A stretch of 64,000 bases of DNA from Thalassospira sp. ER-Se-21-Dark (GTDB lineage: Bacteria; Pseudomonadota; Alphaproteobacteria; Rhodospirillales; Thalassospiraceae), in the NCBI RefSeq assembly GCF_017922435.1, contig NZ_VDEZ01000001.1, positions 372,001-436,000 of the forward strand, written 5' to 3'. The position numbers and the translations under genes are program-made. The notes below the pieces were generated by a model. That model saw only the letters and a list, made by a program, of their open reading frames with translations. It was not told the DNA's origin and ran no database searches. The stretch's first letter is position 1. Each line of letters begins with the position of its first letter. Positions 1-7,236 of the stretch are shown one piece after another.

Positions 1-1186
1 TGCCCCGGAAGTGAAAGCCTTTCCAACGGCCCGTCCGCGTTCGCGCATTTCTGGCGAACGGATGGAAAAAATCGAAAAAGGCCCGAACTGGGAAGAAATT
101 CTTGGCGGTGAGTTTTCGAAACGCTCGGAAGACTACAACTTCGAAGGCATCCAGAAAGATATTTACGGCGAATACGAAAATACATTCATGATGTATTTGC
201 CGCGTCTGTGCGAACACTGCCTGAACCCGGCATGTGCCGCAAGTTGCCCATCTGGGGCGATTTATAAACGTGAAGAAGACGGCATTGTCCTGATCGATCA
301 GGAAAAATGCCGGGGATGGCGCATGTGCGTATCGGGCTGCCCGTACAAGAAGGTTTATTACAACTGGTCAACGGGCAAATCGGAAAAATGTACGCTGTGC
401 TATCCGCGCATTGAATCAGGTAATCCGACGGTCTGTTCGGAAACCTGTGTCGGGCGTATCCGCTATATCGGTGTCATGCTTTATGATGCTGACAAGATCG
501 AAGCCGCGGCCAATGCCGAAGAAACCACCGATCTTTATGATGCCCAGCTTGGTGTGTTCCTTGATCCGAAAGATCCGGAAGTTATCGCGGCGGCCCGTGC
601 CGACGGTATTCCGGAAGACTGGATCAAGGCCGCCCAGGACAGCCCGATCTGGAAAATGGCGATGGAGTGGAAAGTTGCCTTCCCGCTGCATCCGGAATAC
701 CGCACCCTTCCGATGGTTTGGTATATCCCGCCGCTTTCCCCGATCCAGAATGCTGCCGAAGCCGGTGCAATCGGCATGGACGGGGCAATGCCCGATGTCC
801 GCAACCTTCGCATTCCTTTGAAATACCTTGCCAATATGCTGACAGCTGGCGACGAGGAGCCAGTGGCACATGCTCTCGAACGGATGTTGGCCATGCGGGC
901 CTATATGCGGTCGAAAACCGTCGATGGTGTCATTGATGAGACAGTCGCCAAGCGCGTCGGTCTTGATGGTGCAACCATCGAGGACATGTACAAAATCATG
1001 GCGCTTGCCGATTACGAAGACCGGTTCGTCATCCCGACCACCCATCGCGAACAGGTCGAGGAAGCCTATGACCTGCGTGGCGGCGAAGGGTTCACCAACT
1101 GCAACGGTTGTTCTTCGGGCATCAGTCAGGGGTCCCTGTTTGGTGGCAGCAAGAAGCCTCTGAAAATGCCAGAGGAGGTACGCTGA
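1..1186 (+). CDS. narH: Respiratory nitrate reductase beta subunit, 5' truncated by window edge
   Basis: This is the C-terminal part (about 395 residues) of the iron-sulfur subunit of membrane-bound nitrate reductase. It carries electrons from the NarI haems to the NarG molybdenum site on the cytoplasmic face. The reading frame is open to the left edge, so the true start lies outside; NarH is usually about 510 residues. The cysteine clusters are visible: CEHCLNPACAASCP near base 208, CRGWRMCVSGCPYKK near 309 and CTLCYP near 391. The Trp in CRGWRMC replaces a cluster cysteine, which is typical of the NarH [3Fe-4S] site. The stop overlaps the narJ start (TGATG), so translation is probably coupled. 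narG is expected just to the left. Confidence 0.97.
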   Translation, partial: APEVKAFPTARPRSRISGERMEKIEKGPNWEEILGGEFSKRSEDYNFEGIQKDIYGEYENTFMMYLPRLCEHCLNPACAASCPSGAIYKREEDGIVLIDQEKCRGWRMCVSGCPYKKVYYNWSTGKSEKCTLCYPRIESGNPTVCSETCVGRIRYIGVMLYDADKIEAAANAEETTDLYDAQLGVFLDPKDPEVIAAARADGIPEDWIKAAQDSPIWKMAMEWKVAFPLHPEYRTLPMVWYIPPLSPIQNAAEAGAIGMDGAMPDVRNLRIPLKYLANMLTAGDEEPVAHALERMLAMRAYMRSKTVDGVIDETVAKRVGLDGATIEDMYKIMALADYEDRFVIPTTHREQVEEAYDLRGGEGFTNCNGCSSGISQGSLFGGSKKPLKMPEEVR

Positions 1187-1890
1187 TGGACCGCACACTC
1201 AAATCGTTCTCGCTTCTGCTGAGCTATCCGACAACAGAACTGCAAGAAGCCATGCCTGAAATCGGTGGTGTTCTGGCATCGGACACCCGCCTGACAGCGG
1301 CGGCGCGTCGCGATCTGCGACCGCTGGTCGAGGCCATGTCAAACGATGACATCTACGATCTTCAGGAACGTTTCGTCATGCTGTTTGATCGTTCGCGCAG
1401 CCTGTCACTTAACCTGTTCGAGCATGTTCACGGCGAAAGCCGCGACCGTGGTGGTGCCATGGTCAGCCTGCTTGAAACATATCGGGCTGGCGGCTTTGAA
1501 CCGGCAACAACGGAGCTTCCAGACCATCTTCCTGTGCTGCTGGAATTCCTGTCGACCCGGCCGCGTGCAGAGGTGCAGGACACATTGGCTGACGCAGCAC
1601 ACATCTTTGAGGCAATCCGCGCCCGTCTTGAAAATCGCGAAAGCCCCTATCAGGCGGTGTTTTCCGCCTTGCAGCAACTGGCCAATGTCACGGCTGACGC
1701 CAATGCCGTTGCCGAACTCCTTGAACAACCCGAAGACGACCCCAATGACCTCGAGGCCCTCGACGAAGTCTGGGAGGAAAGCGAGGTCACGTTCGGGCCG
1801 GACCCGAATGCCGGTTGTCCGCAGGTGCGTGACATTCTGTCGCGTATTGATCAACCCGCTGGACCGGTACCGCCGGCAGCAGCAGAGTAA
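1186..1890 (+). CDS. narJ: Nitrate reductase assembly chaperone NarJ (delta subunit)
   Basis: The product is a 234-residue soluble chaperone of the TorD/DmsD-like family. NarJ binds apo-NarG, allows molybdenum cofactor insertion and holds NarGH until it docks on NarI. The ATG at 1186 was chosen because it overlaps the narH stop and follows GAGGAGG at the correct distance; a longer in-frame extension to 1108 lies inside narH. Family features visible are the N-terminal LKSFSLLLSYPT stretch, the helix with DLQERFVMLFDRSRSLSLNL and the motif LFEHVHGESRDRG. The C-terminus is rich in Asp, Glu and Pro, as is common in NarJ. It sits between narH and narI, the standard operon order. Confidence 0.96.
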   Translation: MDRTLKSFSLLLSYPTTELQEAMPEIGGVLASDTRLTAAARRDLRPLVEAMSNDDIYDLQERFVMLFDRSRSLSLNLFEHVHGESRDRGGAMVSLLETYRAGGFEPATTELPDHLPVLLEFLSTRPRAEVQDTLADAAHIFEAIRARLENRESPYQAVFSALQQLANVTADANAVAELLEQPEDDPNDLEALDEVWEESEVTFGPDPNAGCPQVRDILSRIDQPAGPVPPAAAE

Positions 1891-1901
1891 AGGAGGCCCA
1901 A

Positions 1902-2597
1902 ATGCATAACTTCCTTTTCGGGATCTATCCCTATATCGCGCTATCGGTCCTGATTATCGGCTCTATCGCCCGATATGAACGTGATCCCTTTACCTGGAAA
2001 ACATCATCAAGTCAGCTTCTCCGTCGCAGGCAATTGATGCTGGGCTCCGTTCTGTTCCATGTCGGTGTTCTGGTCATTTTCTTTGGCCATCTGGTCGGAC
2101 TTTTGACGCCAATCTGGATTTTTGATGCCCTTGGGATCACTCATGGTGCCAAACAGACCCTGGCAGTTGTGGCCGGTGGCATTGCCGGTGTCATGGCCCT
2201 GATTGGCGGCCTGATGCTGTTCCATCGCCGGATGACCGATCCGCGTATCCGCAAAACGTCAAGCTTTGCCGATATAGGCATTCTGGCCCTGTTGCTGGCA
2301 CAGCTTGTTCTTGGGATCGGCACCATCTTTGTGTCGCTTGAACATCTCGACGGGTATGAAATGACCAAGTTCATGGCTTGGGCTCAGGGAATTTTCACCT
2401 TCCAGTCTGATGCGGCAAGCCACATTACCGATGTGGCCTGGATATTCAAACTGCATCTGGTTCTGGGCCTGACGATTTTCCTGGTGTTCCCGTTCACGCG
2501 CCTTGTGCACATGCTGTCAGTTCCAGTGCGGTATTTCTTGCGTCCGGGGTATCAGATTGTCCGGTCACGCCGCACCAGACCTTTGTCACATCGATAA
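1902..2597 (+). CDS. narI: Respiratory nitrate reductase gamma subunit (cytochrome b)
   Basis: This 231-residue integral membrane protein should bind two b haems and oxidise quinol at the periplasmic side, passing electrons to NarH. Five hydrophobic helices are visible: an N-terminal one after FLFGIYPYIALSVL, helices near LFHVGVLVIFFGHLVGLL and VVAGGIAGVMALIGGL, one near ILALLLAQLVLGIGTIFV, and a last helix KLHLVLGLTIFLVFPFTRLV. The histidines in the second helix (FHVG, FGH) and the fifth (LHLV, RLVH) are the expected haem ligands. A very strong ribosome site (AAAGGAGG) precedes the ATG, and the gap to narJ is 11 bp. Confidence 0.96.
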   Translation: MHNFLFGIYPYIALSVLIIGSIARYERDPFTWKTSSSQLLRRRQLMLGSVLFHVGVLVIFFGHLVGLLTPIWIFDALGITHGAKQTLAVVAGGIAGVMALIGGLMLFHRRMTDPRIRKTSSFADIGILALLLAQLVLGIGTIFVSLEHLDGYEMTKFMAWAQGIFTFQSDAASHITDVAWIFKLHLVLGLTIFLVFPFTRLVHMLSVPVRYFLRPGYQIVRSRRTRPLSHR

Positions 2598-2654
2598 TGG
2601 ACAGTCGGCGCATTCATGCGCCGACGACTTCCTGCAAACAAAGGACAAAGCGCT

Positions 2655-3473
2655 ATGAATACGCAAATGTTTCCCGATCTCGTCATCAATGGCGAAACCA
2701 TTCCGCAAACAGCGGTTGCTGCGGAATTGCAAAACCACACAGCGTCAAAGGACAATTTTGCCGACGCTTTGCGTAACGCGGCAAATGCACTGGTCATCCG
2801 TACCCTGTTGCTTCAGGAAGCGCGCAAAAACGGTATTGAAGCAGTCCCGCAGGAAGTTTCACCAAACCGGATTGAAACCAACGAAGAGGCCATGATCCGC
2901 GCATTGCTTGAAGCAGAAATCGATATCATTCCCCCAAGCGAAGACGCCATTCGTGCCGAATGGCAAAAGGATCCTGAACGGTTTCGCTCGATGCCGTTGT
3001 GGGAAGTGTCCCACATTCTGTGCAAATGCGATCCGAATGACGCCGTGGAAAGAGAACTGGCCCTCAGACGGGCAAACGATATCCTCAGCGAACTTCGCAA
3101 AGGTGGGCAATCGTTTGAAAATATTGCACGCACGCAAAGCGACTGTGGATCGCGTTCAGCAGGCGGATCGCTTGGTCAGTTGAGCCCCGGCGACACGGTG
3201 CCGGAATTTGAAGCCTCTCTTCGCCAGCTTTCTGAGGGCGAAATCGCGCCCGAGCCTGTACTGAGCAGATATGGCTATCACGTCCTCCGGCTAGACGCAC
3301 TGGCAGAGGGGCATCCACTGCCGTTCGAGACCGTGAAACCAAAAATCTCCGAAGCGATGGAAAAAGCCCAATGGGCCCGCAAGGCAAAGGCGTTTGTCGA
3401 CGGCCTTATTGCGTCCTCCTCCATCACCGGAGCCGACCTTGGACGCGGGACCAACAATACGAAACCCAATTAG
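2655..3473 (+). CDS. Parvulin-type peptidyl-prolyl isomerase (PpiC/NifM-like)
   Basis: The product is a 272-residue protein with a C-terminal parvulin rotamase domain and an N-terminal helical region like NifM/PpiC proteins. Parvulin hallmarks visible include WEVSHILCKC near residue 117, the stretch from FENIARTQSDCGSRSAGG into LGQLSPGDTVPEFEASL, and the closing SRYGYHVLRLD. The ATG at 2655 was preferred to the upstream in-frame ATG at 2616 because AAAGGACAAAG precedes it. No signal peptide is seen, so it is probably cytoplasmic. It is adjacent to narI in the same direction; prolyl isomerase genes often accompany nar operons, so a role in folding the reductase is inferred, not shown. Confidence 0.88.
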   Translation: MNTQMFPDLVINGETIPQTAVAAELQNHTASKDNFADALRNAANALVIRTLLLQEARKNGIEAVPQEVSPNRIETNEEAMIRALLEAEIDIIPPSEDAIRAEWQKDPERFRSMPLWEVSHILCKCDPNDAVERELALRRANDILSELRKGGQSFENIARTQSDCGSRSAGGSLGQLSPGDTVPEFEASLRQLSEGEIAPEPVLSRYGYHVLRLDALAEGHPLPFETVKPKISEAMEKAQWARKAKAFVDGLIASSSITGADLGRGTNNTKPN

Positions 3474-3519
3474 GCGCGCGGTTTTAGCGCATATAACCCA
3501 CAACCGGTGTGAGGTTTCC

Positions 3520-4143
3520 ATGCTTGAAAACCTTTTGGAACGAAACAGGCTCTGGTCGCGATCGAGGCAAGACGAAGAACCTGGATATTTTTCCAGACTG
3601 GCAAGCCACCAGGCGCCAGAGTTTTTCTGGATCGGATGTTCAGACAGCCGGGTACCGGCCAACGTTGTTGCCGGGCTTGATCCCGGAGAAGTTTTTGTTC
3701 ACCGCAACGTTGCAAACGTGGTGCATTCATCAGACCTGAACCTTCTGTCTGCGCTGGAGTTTGCCGTTGAAACCCTGAAGGTCCGCGAGATTATCGTTTG
3801 CGGTCACTACGGTTGTGGCGGTGTGAGAGCAGCGACGGAGGACCTTCCCCATGGCTTGGCCGATCACTGGCTTGAACCAATCCGTCGTCAAGCCCGCTAT
3901 CATGCCCGTGCACTTGACCAGCACAGTGACATCGAGGTGCGGCGTGACAGGCTCGCGGAGCTCAATGTGATTGAGGGTGTCAGCCGGGTGGCCGAAACCC
4001 CGATCATGCGGCGTGCCTGGCGCGCTGGCGCAGAAATCAAAATTCATGGCCTGATTTATAGCCTGAAAGACGGCCTTCTGCGTGACCTTGGATGCACGAT
4101 CCGTCGATCGGATTTTCCCAATTCCGAGGAACAGGCTTCCTGA
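3520..4143 (+). CDS. Beta-class carbonic anhydrase
   Basis: This 207-residue enzyme should interconvert CO2 and bicarbonate. The zinc and active-site residues of the beta class are all visible: CSDSR near residue 40 (Cys ligand and Asp-Arg dyad), HRNVAN near residue 67, and HYGCGG near residue 96 (His and Cys ligands). The ATG at 3520 follows GAGG and gives a normal family length; an in-frame upstream start at 3394 would lie inside the preceding gene and is rejected. The gene is 46 bp downstream of the isomerase gene and probably co-transcribed with nar. The link to nitrate respiration is positional only. Confidence 0.95.
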   Translation: MLENLLERNRLWSRSRQDEEPGYFSRLASHQAPEFFWIGCSDSRVPANVVAGLDPGEVFVHRNVANVVHSSDLNLLSALEFAVETLKVREIIVCGHYGCGGVRAATEDLPHGLADHWLEPIRRQARYHARALDQHSDIEVRRDRLAELNVIEGVSRVAETPIMRRAWRAGAEIKIHGLIYSLKDGLLRDLGCTIRRSDFPNSEEQAS

Positions 4144-4188
4144 CTCAGGTGAGCTATTCCCCGACGAAACGAAACAAGGAATACCAAG

Positions 4189-4707
4189 ATGAAAATCGCA
4201 TACACGATGGCAGCGGGTAGAGGCGACACAGACTTGCTTTTGTCGCGCGTTGCCCGGCGCCTCTTGGACAAGGGCTTGCGCGTTTGCGGAACAGTCCAGA
4301 TCAATTCAGAACGGGAAATGGACGATCCGTGCGATATGGATGTCAAGGTACTGCCGGATGGTCCGGTTATTCGCATTTCTCAGGCACTGGGCAAACATTC
4401 ACGCGGCTGCCGCCTCGATACAAGCGCACTGGAAGATGCTGTTGGCTTCGTCACCCAGGAGCTTCAAAAAGGTGCCGATGTTCTCGTTATCAACAAATTC
4501 GGCAAGCACGAAGCCGAAGGGCGCGGTTTTAGGGATGTCATTGCCGATGCTTTGGTAAAGGACATCACAGTATTGGTCGGCCTGAACCAGCTAAACCTCG
4601 AAGCATTCAAGGAATTTGCCGGAGGTCTGGAAATCGCCTTGCCTCCAAAAGAAAACGATCTTTTTGATTGGCTTGAGGAGAATTGTGCGTTGGTCCAGCC
4701 AGCCTAG
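4189..4707 (+). CDS. DUF2478-type small protein, possible NTP-binding role in molybdoenzyme function
   Basis: The product is a 172-residue cytoplasmic protein that begins MKIAYTMAAGRGDTDLLLS and later has VLVINKFGKHEAEGRG. This pattern fits the DUF2478 family, which is often encoded with molybdate transport or molybdoenzyme genes. The N-terminus resembles a degenerate P-loop but lacks a clear GxxxxGK[ST]; GAGRGDTD-like residues stand in its place. AAGGAA precedes the ATG. It is the last gene of the rightward nar-associated run; the next stretch (4708-5057) is non-coding and carries a transposon-end-like repeat. The family assignment is from pattern memory and the biochemical function is unknown. 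Confidence 0.75.
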   Translation: MKIAYTMAAGRGDTDLLLSRVARRLLDKGLRVCGTVQINSEREMDDPCDMDVKVLPDGPVIRISQALGKHSRGCRLDTSALEDAVGFVTQELQKGADVLVINKFGKHEAEGRGFRDVIADALVKDITVLVGLNQLNLEAFKEFAGGLEIALPPKENDLFDWLEENCALVQPA

Positions 4708-4728
4708 CACGCTCATTAACCCAAACTA

Positions 4729-4935
4729 TGACAATCAAATAGCTGCACCGACGCATATATGCGTTGGGCTCAGGCCGCATAAATTTTTCAGAAAAAATTG
4801 TCAGGTGCCACAAAAGGTGACATCCGACCTCTCGCGAAATCAATGCCTTAGCATTTCCGATTGTCAGATAAGTTGTCATCGATTGTCACAAAAGCTGACA
4901 AAAAGCTGCAGAATTGACAGAAAAGCTGACATTTT
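4729..4935. repeat. Transposon-end-like array, copy 1 (four 17-bp sites)
   Basis: This non-coding stretch between convergent genes (gap 4708-5057) holds four sites of the form TGNCA-N7-TGNCA. They are site A 4806-4822, site B 4862-4878, site C 4884-4900 and site D 4915-4931. Start-to-start spacing is 56, 22 and 31 bp, exactly as in the array at 42.2 kb. TGTCAG at 4799 stands just outside site A. About 70 bp to the left also matches the array at 36.3 kb, including a near-palindrome at 4747-4768. No transposase gene is next to it, so it is probably a relic or solo end. Multiple spaced transposase sites are typical of Tn7 and Tn5053-family ends. Confidence 0.6.
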
Positions 4936-5057
4936 TCTGATTGGCTTGAATACTGCTCCAACGGAGGGGTGTAAGCACTATGGGCTAAAAGCTACCGCAA
5001 ATTGTCCGTCCATCATCACACATATATAACGGCAATTATCTTGTCGAAACGAGCTCC

Positions 5058-6113
5058 CTAAAGCTTTTCGACCAAGATCGAGCCAAAATCACTGCAAGAC
5101 AGTGTCCCGCCAAGGTCAGTTGTTCGCGTGTTCGGATTTTTGAACATTTCAGCGATTACCAGATCGAGACAGTTGGCAGCCTGCTGCAAATCGTTGCGTC
5201 CGGCTTTTACTCCCTTCCACTCCAGAAGCAATGCAGTCGACAGCAAAAGCGATACGGGGTTGGCGATATTCTTGCCTGCAATATCCGGCGCGGAACCATG
5301 CGACGCCTGCGCAATCGCATTTTCATCGCCAACATTAAGTGATCCGGAAAGACCAAGCCCGCCTGCAAGCTCGGCCGCCTCGTTTGAAAGGATATCGCCG
5401 AACATATTGGTGGTGACAATCACATCAAACGCGTCAGGGGTTCTGACCAGAAGTGACGCCATGGCATCAACATGTTCTTCACGAACCTCAAGCCCGCCTT
5501 GCTTTGCGGCTGCTTTTTCTGCTTCGTACAGGAAAAGACCGTCGCTCAACTTCAAAACGTTGGCTTTATGCACGATGGTCAAGTGCCCCCGGCGTTTCGC
5601 GGCAAGTCGCGCCGCATAGGCGGCAACACGGTAACTGCCCTGACGTGTTACCTTGCGCGTGGCAAGCGCAAGATCAGGCGTCGGCATCACCTCGCCAGTT
5701 CCGGCATACATTGTGCGATCTGCATAAAAACCTTCTGTGTTTTCACGCACAATCACCAAATCCATGTTCGCAACAGCCGACGGAAGGCCCTCAAACACCT
5801 TTGAAGGCCTTACATTGGCATACAAATCCAGATTGATGCGCAGTGCCGCCGATGGGTTGATCCCGCCCTGATCCGCCGGTGGGTAATGCGCAGTATCAAC
5901 CGGTCCGAGAATAGCCAAACCGGCTTTCCGCACACGTTCGATCAGTTCTGGCGTAATGGTGGCGCCATGCTTTTCAAGCGACGTAAATCCGACGTCTTCG
6001 TTGCTAAATTCAAGTCCCAGGGAAAACGAACGGTCCAATGCCTCCAGCACTTTGCGCGTGACAGACGTAATTTCCGGCCCGATCCCATCGCCCGGCATCA
6101 ATACAACATCCAT
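5058..6113 (-). CDS. Isocitrate/isopropylmalate dehydrogenase-family decarboxylating dehydrogenase
   Basis: This 351-residue cytoplasmic enzyme belongs to the beta-hydroxyacid oxidative decarboxylase superfamily. It opens with VVLMPGDGIGPEI and carries NMDLVIVRENTEGFYA, HKANVLKLSDGLF and NMFGDILSNEAAEL, whose Asp residues bind the divalent metal. The ending HGSAPDIAGKNIANP is the NAD(P)-binding region. Substrate cannot be read from sequence; isocitrate, a 3-alkylmalate or tartrate are possible. The neighbours (PrpF, TctC, TctAB) suggest it acts on a product of an imported tricarboxylate. The ATG at 6113 overlaps the prpF-like stop, so it is the last gene of that operon. Confidence 0.9.
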   Translation of the reverse strand: MDVVLMPGDGIGPEITSVTRKVLEALDRSFSLGLEFSNEDVGFTSLEKHGATITPELIERVRKAGLAILGPVDTAHYPPADQGGINPSAALRINLDLYANVRPSKVFEGLPSAVANMDLVIVRENTEGFYADRTMYAGTGEVMPTPDLALATRKVTRQGSYRVAAYAARLAAKRRGHLTIVHKANVLKLSDGLFLYEAEKAAAKQGGLEVREEHVDAMASLLVRTPDAFDVIVTTNMFGDILSNEAAELAGGLGLSGSLNVGDENAIAQASHGSAPDIAGKNIANPVSLLLSTALLLEWKGVKAGRNDLQQAANCLDLVIAEMFKNPNTRTTDLGGTLSCSDFGSILVEKL

Positions 6114-7231
6114 CAACCCGCAACCTCCGTCAGAATATTTTCAGGGACAAGTACCCTGCCTTCAAACAACCGGCGCGCTGTGCGGATCACACCACCCGAT
6201 ATCACTGAAAGATTTGGCCCAGACCCTTCGATGGTGAGTTCCACGGCAATCACGCCACTTGGATGTTCGATCTGGATCCATTGCTGCGGCTGAGCCTTAA
6301 GCTCAATCATACCATCAACGATGCTTCCCGAAAGTGACGCGCAACTGGCAACACATATCGCCCCGGTCACCGCATGGGTTGCATGGCAATTATGCGGCAC
6401 AAAGTAACGTGATGTAATGTCACCGCCTTTTGTCGGTTCCGACAAAATAGCCATTTTGGGGACGACCTTACCAGTACAGTCGCCCAGTCCCATCAATTCC
6501 GATGCCTTGCGACGCACGGCTTCCATCTGGGCAATCAGTTCCGCATTGCCGTCAAGCTGTGCCTTGGTTTCGTTCCCCTTAATCCCAAGATCACGGGCCC
6601 GAAACATCACCATTGGCACCGCGACATCAATACAAGTCACTTCAAGCCCGTCGATATAGTTGATCGGTTTGCCGGTCGGCAAAAGCCGTCCGGTTTTGCT
6701 GCCCATGATATCCTTGAACCGCAATATCAAGGGCGACGCAGTACCAGGTACGCCATCAATCGCAGCATCACCGCTATAGGTCACCTTACCGCCCGGCGTG
6801 GCAACCAGCACGTCCACCAATGCACCGACATTTTGGTTGTAAATCCGCACCAAGGTTTGATCCCCCGTAACCGGCACCAAACCAGCCTCGATCGCGAATG
6901 GTGCAACGGCGGCAGTCATGTTTCCGCAATTCGGATTGACATCAACCTCGGCCTTGTCAATGGCGACCTGCGCGAACAGGAACTCGACATCGGCGTCCGG
7001 TCGGCTGGATGGCGCAACAATGCACGATTTGCTGGTTAACGTATCGGCACCGCCAATACCGTCAATCTGACGTTTGTCGGGCGACCCCATTGCCGCAAGC
7101 AAAAGGCGATCGCGCATTGCGACATCTTCGGGCAAATCACTGGCCAAAAAGATCGGCCCCTTGGAAGTGCCGCCACGCATGATCACACAGGGAACGGCAT
7201 GTTGGTCATTCACAATCATGGTATTTTTCAT
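6113..7231 (-). CDS. PrpF-family isomerase/tautomerase (aconitate isomerase or oxalomesaconate tautomerase-like)
   Basis: The product is a 372-residue PrpF-fold protein (two diaminopimelate-epimerase-like halves). It carries the family signature VIMRGGTSKG near residue 16, DGIGGADTLTSK near 60 and NPNCGNM near 100, whose Cys is the likely catalytic base. Relatives isomerise double bonds in trans-aconitate, 2-methylaconitate or 4-oxalomesaconate, all di- or tricarboxylates. With TctC/TctAB and the TcuAB-like pair across the locus, an aconitate-type substrate is the best inference. The ATG at 7231 follows GGGGTG; an in-frame GTG at 7240 overlaps the tctAB stop and is the alternative. It is the second gene of the four-gene tct run. 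Confidence 0.88.
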   Translation of the reverse strand: MKNTMIVNDQHAVPCVIMRGGTSKGPIFLASDLPEDVAMRDRLLLAAMGSPDKRQIDGIGGADTLTSKSCIVAPSSRPDADVEFLFAQVAIDKAEVDVNPNCGNMTAAVAPFAIEAGLVPVTGDQTLVRIYNQNVGALVDVLVATPGGKVTYSGDAAIDGVPGTASPLILRFKDIMGSKTGRLLPTGKPINYIDGLEVTCIDVAVPMVMFRARDLGIKGNETKAQLDGNAELIAQMEAVRRKASELMGLGDCTGKVVPKMAILSEPTKGGDITSRYFVPHNCHATHAVTGAICVASCASLSGSIVDGMIELKAQPQQWIQIEHPSGVIAVELTIEGSGPNLSVISGGVIRTARRLFEGRVLVPENILTEVAG

Positions 7232-7236
7232 GTCGA

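Noticed and set aside
416-1198. 260-codon minus-strand frame opposite narH
   Set aside because: It overlaps the clear narH gene almost fully, has no ribosome site and no recognisable protein pattern; a long shadow frame in a GC-rich gene.
4729-4935. CRISPR array reading of the TGNCA repeats
   Set aside because: Sites are 17 bp, unevenly spaced (56, 22, 31 bp) and palindromic at their halves; no equal spacers and no cas genes nearby. A transposase-site array fits better.
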